From: Bradysia coprophila
Taxonomy: Eukaryota > Arthropoda > Insecta > Diptera > Sciaridae
DNA: 64,000 bases
Reading direction: 5' to 3'
NCBI RefSeq assembly: GCF_014529535.1
Contig: NW_023503496.1
Location: 3,004,799-3,068,798 of the forward strand
The notes beneath the pieces were generated by a model that was not told where the DNA came from, ran no database searches, and worked only from the letters and a program-made list of their open reading frames with translations. A program made the position numbers and the translations under genes. Below, one piece after another: positions 43,701 to 58,700 of this stretch. Position 1 is the stretch's first letter, and every line of letters starts with the position of its first letter.

Positions 43701-46700
43701 TTGTGGAAGAAAATTTTTATTCAAACTTTAGTGCTGCCACCATCACAGTGGGGTTGAAGAAAACTGAAATAGAGTCGCGATACCACCTCTGATTTTTCTT
43801 CATGTTCTGTTGAGGGACTCGAATACAAGTAAATTTGAGTACAGATTGTTATCGCAACGGATAGATGGACTAACTGTAAGCTAGTTCGTGTTAAAATGGC
43901 TTCACTCGATAGCCTGGTCAAGTAGCTACAGCCAGCGATAGTCGTAAAATTCGACATTTTTGAATGTTTATATGTTCAAGACGAAGACAGTTTGAAACCC
44001 TTTGAATGGCGATATTGCTAGAGGAACACCGTGAATGGATTTTACAAAACGTTTCTTAACAAATGTACAAATTCTTCACACGTTTCGCTGCCAGTGGACG
44101 CAACAAGGCGTTACACTTCCAAATTTTAATTTTAAAACCGCTACACCCTATAGATCTCTTCGTTTGGTGAAACTGATGACGGAAAGGTGAGGAATGGTGG
44201 GGAAAAGTGTGCAAACTAATTGAAACCAAGTTCACAATTTCACATAGTAATGAATAAGTGAGTGCGTCCAATTCTTTGAAATTAATGTAAATGAACTAAA
44301 TACGGGGAATTCCCTTAGAAGCAAAGTTGGTTGTCATTAGTTTGCACACAAAACTGAACCGTCGATCGTCACGCCAGCGGTCATTTTAGTGATCTATTAC
44401 GAATGGTTAAAGCACTTGAATGTCAATATTTTCTGGTGGTAATATTGGACCGCCATAGTCAGATGTATTCATTCAATGACACACTATGCGCTTCGCTTCA
44501 ACTTCCGTTTACTTGAGAAAGGGCTGTGTACTGTTGAAAGAAAGCGAGAGACTCGTGATTCGTCAATATTCTAATTAGGTTCTCATACTTACAGCCCAAG
44601 GAAAGGCATAATCTTGATGATAAAATCCCGAGTAACCCTGAGTTTTAGCTGACAGAGCAGTGGTAAAAGAAGTGAACGCTCCCTAAAAGTTACATTATTT
44701 TACATATAATTTTGTTTTAATTGTCAGAAATATCTAAATTACTTAATCTTTGTATTCCTTCGATTTAGACCAAATTGTTGAAAAAATAATTTTTCAACGA
44801 AAAATGAAACGTTTAACTGTTTACGTATAATGACATTTGAAACCACTAAATAACCCTCTCCAAAATGTGGCGGATCTTAAAATCTGATTATTATTCATAA
44901 AGGCACAGCACTGCTACTAGCATGACCACTCAATTGGCAAGTGTTAAATTTGGAGGTTTTAGTGATGAGAGCTGCCGCTTAGGATTGTTTGTATTGCATA
45001 TTTTAGCTCATACAATGCCTACAGTCATTTCATCAGCCTCCGAATATTTTCCATGTTCATGCTAGAAGCAGTGCTGGGATAAAAGCTATCTTATCTAAAT
45101 TATGGTGCTGGACTGGGTGGCATACGGATCGGTTGATATTCTGGAAAATCGGCCACAATATCTGTTTCCGTACTGGAACTATCACTAGTGTAAGGGGTTT
45201 GTGCAATTTTCGGTGGATTCGCAACGGTAGTATTCTGTTGGCGCCACATTAAATCATTCTGCTTCACTGTCGACGCGTGGATCTTCTCAGGCCATTGAAA
45301 ACCCGGAGACGATTTGCTGACTTTACTTTCGCCAGCCGGAAACATTTCCTGCAGAAAGCTTTGAGTCGTCGGACTTTTTCCGGTCAATTTACTCACGTCG
45401 AATTCGGAAAACAAAATGTTGCGATTGAAGTGTGTCATTGGCGGCTCTTTGGATTTCGCTTCAAAGCCGCCGCCGCCTCTTGGATGGACAACTTTACCCG
45501 ATCCGTTGATTATCGGACCTTCGTTGTAGCCGCCGAAAAGACCACCATCCTCACAACCGTAACCGAAACTAAATTTCTGATCTAAGTAATTGTGCACTTG
45601 TCTATCACTAACGTAATTGTACTGAGGGGCGCTCTTGATGCTGGTATTGGAACCATACAGTTTATCGGGCGCATTCGAACTGTCGTTCAATTTACGATTT
45701 AGGTACTGCCGACGACGACGAGAAGTTACTGTGGTCGATCGGATGTCACACTCGGAATGGGCTATGCTGCGATCAAACTCATTTTCACTGCTTGATGAAG
45801 AGCTACTTTCCAGAACAATTGGGTTGTAGCTGAGTCGCCGCAGATTACGCGCTTTAATACTTTTCGGTTTGTAGGCGACAGAGCTCCGTGGCTTTTGGCG
45901 TATGATGCTCGGACCGTATTTCAGTTGTCGATTGTTTTGCGGCTCAGACAGTACCGGCGATTTTAGGTCGTAATTGTCGGTGAACGACATGGACCTCTGA
46001 CGGCTTGGAAACGATTTTTCCAAGTCCAGTAGACGATTTTGGGATGGCGTATGCACCGAATGAATGGAATTGTTACTGGTGTTGACAATACTAGGACGGT
46101 TTGGTGACGGTGGATGGTTTTTGGTGTTGTGAGCGATTTCATTGATATAGGCTCGGGTGTCTTGATTGGAAAAATTGAATTCTCTGGGACTGTAATGCGA
46201 TTCTTGGGGACTGTATGAGCTTTTCTGACTACTGCGACGTGACGACGTATTCGTTTCACGAGATGCGAAGCCAGTGTCCGGTGTACTAGAACGTTTGTCT
46301 TCGATTTTATCGCCGAATGGTTCGCCGTAGAATTGAGCGCTAATGAAATTGGATGGCTGTTTATCCAACGGGCTGAACGGAATTGTAGAATTGGGACTAA
46401 TGTCTACCTTAGCGCCACCGCTAAAATTGTGTTGCGCTTTGGGTAGCTTAACAGCCGAATTACGAATTTTCGGATTCACTTGAGCGTCACATTGGTAACC
46501 AATGTCGCCGAACAATGTTTCAGCTGAATCGGTTTTTTCCAGCTCGTTGAACGTTTGCATGAAATCTAGATTCAACGCTTTCAACGTATTCTCAATGTCG
46601 AGTAAGTTTTCGCCGATAAAGTCGCGCGTCTTTTTACTTATTTTGGTAGGATCACAACCGTCGCTTACGTCTAAATTAATGGGTTTACTGAGTAGTTCAC

Positions 46701-49700
46701 GGGACTTTTCAAAGCAAAAATCGGCACTCTCTTTATCGAACAATGGGATTCTAATGTCGGACTGATATTTCTCGATTTCAGTTAGTGACCGGAAGCGCTT
46801 CATTTTTAAAGAATTTTATTTAAAAACCAAACAAACAAAACGAATAAGAAAATAAATCGTAAAGGACATGGGAATGAGGTTGATGAATGAAAATTTAGTT
46901 CATTAGTCACACATTATTATGTTTGTAAGTATTTGGTAAAGCCTCTGACACCGGATAAAGCAAGACCCATTACTCAGAATTAAAATTCTTAAACATCCTG
47001 AGAGATGTTCTTTGGAACTAGAACGAGAATTTTAATTTTGAATAAAAAGCCATGCGGAAAAGCAATTTTGACATCAATTACGTTGCCGAAGAGACACTGT
47101 TTTTGGAGCAATAAATATTCATATTTTCCGGGATACTGCGTGAAAAGGATCAAATTGTTACTCTTAAATTGTTATTTCTTTGATTGTTGACTGAATGGTT
47201 ATTTAATGAAATATTGAACTTTGCATGGGGGCTCACCGTTCTCCGTCATAAGCTGCGTTACGTCAGTAACTATGTTTGACACATCACGTGTTTCACATTG
47301 CAGAATAATGCGCACGCTGGAACTTGACACCCTGGAAAGCAGTAAAGGAGTCGAGGGTTACCTCCAAATAAAATTTAAAAAATCTAAAATTTAATTTTTG
47401 ATTTTTAGAAATTTATTTGGAGGTATTCCTCGACTCCTTTCCAGGGTGCCCAGAGTCGACAAGTCACAGTAACCGGCAAAGTGTTAAATATCCTAAATAA
47501 TAAATAAAGTCGACGGTCTTTTTGGTGATGTATGTAGAGTTTCGAATAATTAACCGACTTAGAAAATTAGATTTTAATTTGGGGCCATTTGGTAGAGACA
47601 CTAAACACTAAAAAATCTCAGTTTAACATAAATAAAATTTTTCACATTTCACTCGCATCAACCAAGTGAAGTTTGTCAATTAAACCGAAATTTTATCCAT
47701 TTTGACAACACAACCTCTCGACAATTCACGCCGTAAGTTTGAATAAAATTTGAATTTTAAGTGAACGATTTGATGAAAAAGTGACCCGAAAAATACATTT
47801 CAACGCTTCCTTGTATGAAAACGACGCTATGTTAAGTTCCCATTCCATTCAACAGAAAGTACTCCGTGAGAGAGCGAGCTGTCAAATAAACAAAGCAAAA
47901 ATTGAAAAAAATTCAATTTTGACTCTCACACGGAGTACTTTTTTGGTAAGAGGAAACTAAGCATTAGAAAGACTCCGCACTTTCCATTTTGAATTTCGAC
48001 CGCACTTACGGCGTGAATAACTCATACACTACCACAATTTAACTTGGTTGACATAAAACCGAAACAAAAGCTTGAAGAAAAACTTTTATGAAAATGAACG
48101 TTCCAGCCAGATTCCTGCGGGAAATACAACTTGAAATATTGAAGCAACGCGGCGAGCCCCCATCTGAAGTTTAATATTTCATTAAATGACCGTTCAATCA
48201 ACAATCACAGAAGTAACTAGTTAAGAGTAACACTTTGGTCATTTTCCCGCAATATCCAGATAATTCAGATGGGTTATTTCGACGGCCAACTGACCTTCCT
48301 ACACACAACGCCGTACACGAAAATATTCGCCACAACAGCACCAAATGCCAAATTTTTCTGTTTTGGTACCTTTGCATCAGCAAAATTGAATTATTCCAAT
48401 TTCGCCAACGTATCTTCCGAGTCAATTTCCAATAGATCTGTTCGAAGTGCAACATCGAAATGTCAATCGTCATCCACAGACCACATAACCAAACAAAATG
48501 TATGAGAAACCGTTGACGTTATGGCTATGTGGATGACGTTTGACAGTAAACTACGCTTTCCACCTGCACTTGGAACAGAACTTACAGCAATTCTCTTACT
48601 GTCAGATTTTTTGAATGAAAAATTTCAAAATCTCGCGTCACATTGACATTGGAAATGTCGCATGCGTCGTTGTGTAAAGGAACAGTTAAGTGTCCATTCC
48701 ACTCAACAAAAAGTACTCCGTGATAAAGCCGTGAGAGAGCAAGCTGTCAAATAAACAACGGAAAAATTGAAAAAAATTCAATTTTGTCTCTCACACGGAT
48801 TACATTTTTGGTAAGAGGAAACTAGGCATTACTGTCAAGCTCAGAGCCTAACATTTAAGAATCAATTCATAAAAAAAGCTTGAGTCCCTAAATTGTGCGT
48901 GATTTTTTTTGTTTTCCCTCGGTTAGCGATAACAACTTTAAACAACAGTGTCTCTTCAGGTCTATTTCAGAACCTCTACTTATTTCTAGCTACAAATCAA
49001 TCGAGTTATCGACATAATCAACAAACTAAAAGTTAACACACAATCCAGGTAAATAATCGAAGCGAATTAGAAAAATATAAAAAAATAATAAAAAAACGCC
49101 ATGAAAACCAAGTGTTTTTTTGGGGGAAATTTGAAAGTGAAAAATGAGAAAAATCAATGACAAAAAAATTTGAAAAAGAAAATATTTGTGTAACTAAAAA
49201 AAAACGACGAAAATATGGTATTCAATTACCTGCAGATCTGGAACATTCTTTATTTCCTCCGAGAAGTTGCGACTTCGATTCGAATAAGTCGGAGTGTTCG
49301 TGTTTGACGCATGTCCACCGGCTGACGCAGAACTCTGATCTTTGTCAATACTGCTATGATGAGATAGATTCGGAAAACGAAAACTGAATTTACGCTTTGG
49401 GCTTTGTGCGACGGTAGCATTTTCGGACACCAGATCGGTCATGGATCTGTTAGTGAAAAAGTCGAATGTTAGAATATTTCCGTCAAATTAATCCGAGGCT
49501 CTCTGGGATTCCGTCCGAACATAGTTTTTAAAACTTTTGCGTGCATTTTCTATGCAAAACTCAGCAAGAGAAAATATCTGGCAAATAATTGTCGAATTTC
49601 ATAATGGAGGTGCGGGAAAGCAGGAAAATTTTTACAGTTTTGCTTGCTTTCTCGCCAATAGCTACTGATCGACCAACCAGATTTTTCTAAAACTGAAATA

Positions 49701-52700
49701 TTCTATTTCGTCTCGTCAATGCCTTTCATTTGACATATCACACATGAAAACATTCAGAGATATGGACAGAGCCTAATATTTGGGAATCGTTTTTGAGAAT
49801 TTTTGGGAATTTAGGGAATTTTTGGGAATTTAGAGAATTTTTGGGAATTTTGGGAATTAATTTCCAAAAATTCCCTAAAATTCCCAAAAAATTTCTTTTC
49901 TTTGCATTTTTATAATTAAATGATCGTAAAAGATCAGAAAAAGTTCAAAAACCTTAAAAAACTATGAACAAGCAAGGAAAAAAATGGGATTTTTTTTTGG
50001 AATTTTAGTGAACTTTTGAAAATTGGTTCCTAAATATTATGCTCTGAAGGATATAATTCTCGTCGATGTACTCGCACCAGCCAGGGCGTATACTCTACTT
50101 GTAGGTCTCTCCAAAGCCGACATTAGTACAACACCACAATAATTTAAGAGCAATCTACACCCTATGAAATACATTTTTGATGATAACTTTTTATTCGAAT
50201 TATTTTTGAAAAAAGTGGCCTCATCGTTTGGTGCCAGAGAACATATAAGGTTTTGATAGCCACTGGAATTGTCCAGATTGATGCGCAAAAACTCAAAACT
50301 CCTAAAATTTGTGTTTTTATGATATTTTTTGGACTTTTGAGTTTTCTCGACGTAGACTGCATCAATCTTGACAATAAACCGCGAGCCTTCGTCCATATTA
50401 TTTTTATTTCAATGAACACATCAAAAACACACTGAAAATGTATATTGATATTGGAAAAGTGGAATTTGAAATTTTTAATTTCAGTTTAAAAAGCCGCTCC
50501 AATTTTCAAAAAATCTCGCGCTTGAAAAAAAAAACAATTTCGTGACTTAACAAATTGGGATGTTTTACTTGTTGACAGTTTGTTTTAATTGTGATCACCG
50601 AGATAACCAAAAAACCAACACTAACAAACAAAATATTCCTATCAGCTGACAGATACCTAATATCCCATTTCGATTCTTTAGAGTTTCCGTACGTGAGTTC
50701 ATCATGGCAGTGATTTTTTTAATTAATTTCTATAAAAAATAGAAAAAGTTTTTATAACAAAAATAAACTTTTATTAAAAAAGGCGCGCGGTTTATTCTGG
50801 TGGCTATCGAAACTTTATATGTTGTGGCACCAAACGATGAAACCAATTTTTTCAAAAAATATTCTAATAAGAAGTTATCATCGAAAATGTTTTTCATAGA
50901 AGGTCGGAGTGTAGATTGCTCTTAAAATAATTATTTTTGAGTTATAGCCGAAAAAGGGTTTTCGGTACCCTCTGACATGCTTTCACCTTTGAACACTTTA
51001 ACCGAAAATTTAAAAAAAAAAAAATTCGAAAAAAATGAAAGATACGATTCTCTAGAATTGAAGACGAATCTATCACTCATTAAAATCGGAGACCACTTGT
51101 TCCCCTATCACCATCACCTCCAGTTTTGGCGATATCCCGCTTAAGCTCAATTTACTGAATATATTATATTCAATATGTTCTGAAATATTTGTTGTTTTTT
51201 TTTTGGGAATTTTTGGGAATTTAGGGAATTTTTGGGAATTTAGGGAATTTTTGGGAATTTTGGGAATTTAGAAAATTAATTCCCAAATATTAGGCTCTGG
51301 ATGTGAAGGACGAACTAGTGAAAAACAGGCAAAATGTTTAGATATTTGTCTCGTCAATACGAGAGATATGATTGGAAAACTGGCAAAACAAATCAAAACA
51401 AAACCACTGCTTCGGGAACTTGACTCCAAACTTTCCTCGCTGTTTTGGAGCAGTTTCCTTTGCGTCGAGACAACGTTTTTAGGCTAGAAAGTTAGGTGGG
51501 TAAGCAAAACAGAGGTAAACAACGTAAAACTCATAAAAAATTGTATGCTGAGTCTCAAAACAGTCGGCATATTTGTCTGTTTCCCGCTGTTTTCCAACGG
51601 GAAGCAGGCAAGTATGCCGACTATTTTGAGACTCAGCATACAATTTTTTATGAGTTTTACGTTGTTTACCTCTATTTTGCATGCCCACCTAACGTTCTAG
51701 CCTGAAAATGTTACCTCGACGCAACGGGAAGTGCTTCAAAACTGCAACAGAAATTTGGAGTCAAGTTCCCGGAGCAACATTGTTGTTTTGTTTTGCCAGC
51801 ATTTCACTAGTTTTTCAAGCCTAACTCTGGATGTTTTCGCTCAACACCGGTGTGCGACGCATTTAATAAAAGGTATGGATGAGACGATTCCGAACATCTA
51901 AATTAGAATAATCGAGTTGCTCGGTCAGTAGTTATAGGCGCGAAGGTGAGAAAAATGTATGTTTTGACTAGTTTTTCAAGCATATCTATGAATGTTTTCG
52001 CTCAAAATATTTGTGCACATGTCCAATGAAAGGTATTAACGAGACGAATCAGAATTTGTCAGTTTTAGGAAAATCTGGCTGGTCGATCAGTAGCTATTGG
52101 CGAGAAGGCAAGAAAAACTGCATATTTTCCCGTTTTCCCGCACCTTCAAACATCAACAATCAAAATGGTCATTGGTGTCACACCTACCTTGCACTAATTT
52201 CGTTTGCAAAATCAATGGCCTGGTTCAGAATCTTTTCGTCCTTGTTCGATATCGGTTTCACTGCACCGGATTTCTTTTTCGACTTCGACGCTAACGGTCC
52301 CAGCGTGGCCGACAAACCAGGCGCTGTGATTTTACGATGCAACTTTGCCGTTAGTTCCGTGATTTCGTTCTTCTTGTTGGTATTCTCAAAGTCGGGCGAT
52401 CTGGGTACATCGGTGCCGGCACTCATCGACCGAAACATAAAGTCCATCTCGTCCAGCAGTGACGGCCCCAAATCGAATTTGTCCGGTGCCATTTCATCGT
52501 CGGATATTTCGTGGTATTCGTGCGATGTTTCCGGTACATTCATGTTCGACCAGTTAAGGTTTTTCAGTCGTTGATCCTAAGCCGAAATTAATGATTTTCA
52601 CTCAAGCCTAGATCACAGTCCACAACATCTCATTGGTCTTATATCTTATGAATTCCACACATTCCACACAGCTCACATTATATGTTTGACTAAGATACAG

Positions 52701-55700
52701 ATTTACTGACACCATGAAAAAGGCTGTTGGCGTTACTTCATGCTTCACAATCTTGTCAACCACAGCGGATCACATTAATGCATAGTGGGAGCTGTGTGGA
52801 ATGTGTGGAATTCATTGAAAACGTTGAGATGTTGTGGACTGCAAAGGCATTTTTTGTCGTGTTTTACCTTAGTGTAGCCTTCTTCTTCCATGAACGCACT
52901 ATTTTCAGATAGGTTATGCCGTTGAGCGGATGGAACATTGTCATGAAAAACGAACGGATTTGACGAACTGAAGTTGGACGATGAACGATTGGGGAATTCG
53001 AAAACTGAGCTGAAATTGTCGTTGTTGTTGGATGAAGAGGCTGTTCCATTACTGTTAAATGCAGCGTTCATAGTTTCCGGAAAGTAGCCGCTAGCTGTTT
53101 GTAATGAATCTGGACTGGTAGGTGTTGGAGGTAGTAACAATGGCGTTTGTTCAATATCTTCGGATGGTTTGTATGGTGTAACGATTTGGCGAGGCACGTG
53201 ATTGTACTACAAACGGTAGAATGACGTCAGTGAGTGATTTCGGTTCGTTTGCCAAAAATATAACTCACATTTTGAACGCTCGACATGAAAGCAATGTCTC
53301 CGAAATAAGCACCATCCAGGCCAACATGGCCGGTGTGCTTCAGATCGTTTTGCGGACGAGAAATCATTTCCGTGCGAAGTTTTCGTTTGCTGGACCGATC
53401 GCTCGACCGGCAAAACGAATCACGGTTGCTGGACGACGGCAAACTGCCCAGATACGTAACGGTGTTGGCCGGATTGAACAGTCCCGTTTTGCCCGAATTG
53501 AGAACACCCTTCCAGTAAGGCGAATTTGTGCATTTGTCCAGCACGGTTATGATCTCGTTTTGACGATAAAACAGAAACTCCTTTTTGGCCGGCTCGGTCG
53601 AACCGACGACGGTTTTCAATTGCTCCGGTTTCATGTCTGGTAGCATGGCGTATATTTCGCTGAACTTTGGACGTTTGCTGGCAATGTGCTCCCAGCACTT
53701 CAGCATTAACGAATAATATTCCTTAGGTGCGCATTCTGGCGCTTCAAGACGCTGAGAATAGGGAAAATTGTCAATACACTTTCAGTCGTTGCAAGTTGGA
53801 AGATGAATATTAGTCACACCTGACAATTGGGATGATCGATGGCTTCTAGGATTTGATGACCGGTGAAAGCTGGCCATGGCTGAAAACCATATGAAAACAT
53901 CTCCCACAAGCACACGCCATAGCCCCAGACATCCGAAGCATTAGTGAAGCGTAGAAAGTTTATGCATTCGGGTGCACACCTAACCGGAAGATTCGAATTA
54001 AGAAATTTCTATTTGTAACAGACACGGACGACTTGAAGCCCTACCATGCTATTGGCAGTTTCAGATTGACATTGAAATTCGTTTGGTAATAATCCTTGCC
54101 AACGCCCAGCGCTCGCGACAATCCGAAGTCGGAAATTTTCACCTTGTCCTTACTGAACACCAGCACATTCCGCGATGCCAAATCTCGATGAATCAACCGC
54201 TTGTTTTCCAAGTACATCATACCGCTACAAATTTGCATCGCAAATTCGCACAGCGTTGGAACCGTCAAAAAACTGACCCGCAATCCCGAATCCTTCAAAC
54301 ATTCCAGCAGTGACCGCAATTGGGCCAATTCCGTGACCAACATCAGCGATTCCGTGTCCAACACAACGCCGTACAGTCGAACAATGTTTTCGTGTTCGAT
54401 GGCGTGCATAATAGCGGCCTCTTTGAGGAATTCCATTGGATTCGATTGCATCCGTTCACGTGATAAACATTTGATGGCCACTTGAATCTGGGTAACGTTT
54501 ACATTGTAAACCGGCACAGTGAGAGGATTAGTTGAGGGATTCTTTTGAAAAACAGCCGACCGAAATCGGGCTCATCTTCCAGTGTGTCAAGAAAGGTATT
54601 CGACCCTAGAAACCAAAACCACTTTCAAAAAAAAAAAAAAATTCTTCGAAGTTTGGATGGCAAGTAGGAGGTGATCAAAACCGAAAACATGCACCTTTTC
54701 GTACAGAAATTTCTCAAGGTACACGAAACGAACCTGGTCGTGTGGGGTGTCATTTGAAAGGTAATTGGATGTACTTTCTGGACAAGTAGGGTCTTATGGG
54801 GGTTGGGAAGCATCTACGATGAAATATGAGAAGTTGAGACCTTGCTCATGTTTCATGTAGATGCTACCAAACTTCCGTAAGACTCTTCTTGCCCTGAAAC
54901 AACATAAAACTGACACCTCACACGACCATATTAGTCCCACCCCTTGTGTCAATCGACTTGCTTTAAGTTTTTCGATTTTTTTTTATTTCATGTGATTGAG
55001 CATGAAAAACTGTGTAGGACCTAAACGTTGAAGAACCAATGATTAGTTGGCAGGAACTGACCTCTAATTACCTCAAGAATGACATAAATCCAGAAAATCA
55101 TGAAAAAAATCCGATAAAAATATTGGAAAGCTATAGGTTCCAGAGCTGGGAAGATGATGGACCATCAGGATGGTACTTAACACTAATGGAATATTGTGCA
55201 GTTAATTATCACTATTAAAACACTTCTGGCGTTGAATCATCGTGTTTTAGTGTTTTAGTGCAAAAGTAGGGTTTACAATGACGAGTTATACAAATTTGAA
55301 TATTGCAGGGTCACAACCTTTTAAGCTTGTCTTGTGACTGGGATTCATTTCTAATATGTTGACAGGCTATTCTTCAAAATTCGTTAGAAATTAAAGTTAT
55401 ATGTCACTATTTTGCTCAGTAAGAAATACTAAATAATGTTGGGAAATATCAGTTCTAGGAACCGTGAAAATCCTGGCTTACATCTCGACCTCCAGGAGCT
55501 GGCGGTTAGTCCACGTATTATAAAGACACTGACTCAAGCTTTCTAAAAGCCCTTATTTAATGAAATCGGATTGAGGTGAACTCAAAGCTATGGAATTTTC
55601 CGGGTCACTTTTTGGGAAAACCCCTACATTGACGCCATTTTGTTTCACATGAAAAAAAGTTGTTCCACGAAATGTTGTCAATAGAATCAGACTTTCAATG

Positions 55701-58700
55701 AAAACTAGTCTCTTATATATCTTACTCGCTGCTCATGATCGAAACACTGTGGTAAACTCAAAAGGAGATACATCCGAAGCAGCTAAAGCTGCTTAACCAT
55801 CCTCCTAGGTTTTCTTTATGGGACAGATAAATTGCTTGTGAAAACTTTTATACAGACTATAGGATATTCTTGGATTACTTACTCAGTGCAAAAACTGCAG
55901 TCTGTATAATCTGTTGGAATCAAAGATTGCGTTTGAACATTTAACTATTCAAATATAATATAATATAATTTTTGTATAGGACCTTTAATGATTTTACATA
56001 ATAACAAAATTCATTCTATCATCCCGACGACAATCATGGTATGTGAATTATTTGTATTAGAATGAGCGATAATTATAACCTCTCCATAATTTACGCCTCT
56101 AACGACTTTTCACTTTATGACTCCGCTGAACATTCAAAATAATACGAAAATGGACAAACAATCACGAAGATTTTAACTCTTTCTTCGAAAGAAATTTTAC
56201 AATAATAGCCGAAGCGCATCGGTATACTACCTTGGATTAGCCTATTTAAATTTTCAATGAATAACGGGAAACGTTTAATTGGTAATCATTTATTTAAGAT
56301 CCGTTCGAAAGTCGCAAAAGGTTTTTAAAGGCGTAAATTGAATAAATTCGGTTAAACCGCCGACTGTAACAATTTGTAAAAGGATGAATTCACTTTTACC
56401 AAACGAAATGTTTCACTTTAACATTTCTTTAAAGTAAAATAGATAGCGCAAAAAGAAACAACCACAATCGCCACGTGACAACAATCCCACGACATCGATG
56501 TTCAGCAAATAACCGAAAAAAATTCATATTTTTTCCATAAAAATAAAGTTTGCAATGTTCGAAAAATCCAAATAGTGAGTTGTTACTGCAACTTTATTGA
56601 TTCAATGACAAAATAAAACAATCAGTTTCCATTTGCATGTGAAGGTTCGAACATGAACTTTTTAAAATTTTAGCGCTCACAAAAAGCGTACCATTTTTGA
56701 CACATTTTGATCTAGTACGTTTAGCACTACCATTTTGACGTACATCAATCAGAAACATTCTTGATGTTTACAAACCACAAAATGGTTCTTTGATGCAATT
56801 GGAATTTTGTAAAAGTTGAATCGAAAATCGAATATTTTAATATAAAATGTTTAGTGTTTGATGATCAAATGTTGTGCAATCGATAGGCCTTATCTTTTCG
56901 CAGGTAATTTAATTCGTAAACATGCACTGATCCAAATTTTTATTTTCGAAAAATTGTTTTAGGAAAATGATCCAGCATCAACTACATTAGATTAGATTAT
57001 TGCGGTCCGAACTTTAGAAAACAGATTCTTTTTCTTTGAATCGATGCGTTATGACGATATTGTCTCCGTAAACACGAAATTCAAGCGACGCAAAGATCTC
57101 AACTGTGAAATAAAATTTTGGTGCCACACCTTGAGGCTCTGGAAACATCGAGTGACCTAAAATCTAAAATCGGTCCACTGACCTCGGACATAAAAATTTT
57201 GTTTTAGGACCCCCCTCAACTTTCATTTTTGAACATTTCTCCCGAAGAGACCAAAGCTCTACGACGCCATCTTGTGGCCGTACCAGCATCAAAGTTGGTA
57301 CCCTGAATTGACACATTTTGCATCTTTTGTCGAAAACGCTTCCGCCGATTTTTTTAATATATACCTCAATCGATAGGTATTTTCAGCGGCTATCAACCAT
57401 GGAAATTGCACAAAAGTTCTATGTACTGTTTTTGAGAAAATTGAGAAAAACTACCCAAAAAACTACTTTTTTGCAATTTGCTGCGGCTCACAGGTGTGTG
57501 GCCGCTCTCAAATGTTTTTATTTGGAAGCGCCGACCTCGAAAACCCTTTAGACACATATTTCACGCCAATCCATTAATTTTACGCGAAATGGCAGCCATT
57601 TTTCGTTTCAAAAATTCCGACTTTGAAGCCACCTAGCGGCCAAGCGACGCATAAAAATTTTTTTTGACCTACATTTCCTGAATCAGCATCAAAAGCTCTA
57701 CCGAAATCAACCGTAAAATCATTAGGTCCGAGGTACGGCCTCAGCCCTAACCTAGGTCCGAACTCGACTTTTTCCCATCTCGCCACCCCAAAAAACACTC
57801 CTATCTACTTTTTAGATTTTTAGAAACAACGATGCTCTGCGGGCATCGTGTAATAGATGCCGGGACAGTCATGTATTAAGGCGCAGCGCTGCGCGCTGCG
57901 CTTGCAACAAGGCATCAGAACAGTCGGAGCGTTTGCTGCGACTTAGCCCCGTACGACCCGTAATCCTATTTCGTCCGTAAGCATAATATGCCCGGAACCC
58001 TAATACGTCTACAACCCTCTAATGCGTCTGTTACCAAAATGCAAGTCAAGTTGGGCAGGATCAAATTTACTGAAAGTGTTCATTTTTAAAATTGCGCATA
58101 GCGCAATTACGAAAGCCCGTACGAAGTACCTCTCAAATAAAACCAACAATTTACGACATTATTTTAGAAACCCAAATTTTTTCGCCACTATTCTATTCGG
58201 CATTCCATTATCTCTCAAATGAAACAAAAACTAGCAAAATCGGATGAGATTTACTCGATTTATGTGCAAAAAACACTTAGGACCGAGTAACGACCTTTGA
58301 GCCCTCCCAACGAGCCCGCGTTGCATCTTACCCAAAAACAATGTTCAGCAACTTTGTTCTACTCGTCAATACCTTTCATTTGATATATCACAAGCAGCTA
58401 TTGCGTGCGTATTTCGGTAGATATCGTCGAAAGACTGAAAAACACCTATAGGGCCCTAGCTCTGGAGGGGCCGACCATACCATGCCATACCATTTTTTAT
58501 TGCGGATTCGTTATCTATGAACATAGACAAATGCTTTGCCCTTACCGTCTGCTTCCAATTCAACATGTTACAAACGGCATATTAATCTTATAAGCCCCCA
58601 GTACTTCGTACGCGGCTAAAAAGAATTTTTTACTTAAGTTGTTACATTCGGTAGATTTTTGCAAGGTTCTAAAAGAACATTTGATTTCCGGCCGGTAAAG

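Larger units (their letters stand above)
46804..49229. repeat. Ack-like intron with several MITEs
   Basis: It contains a palindrome with CACCCTGGAAAG ends (47327-47451), a CACGCCGTAAGT element (47722-48018) interrupted by a TTAA-type element (47836-47963), and a second TTAA-type element (48690-48828). No extra exon seen. Confidence 0.6.

Noticed and set aside
51479-51705. Paired 69-codon frames on both strands
   Set aside because: Mirror readings of the arms of the 51410-51775 hairpin.
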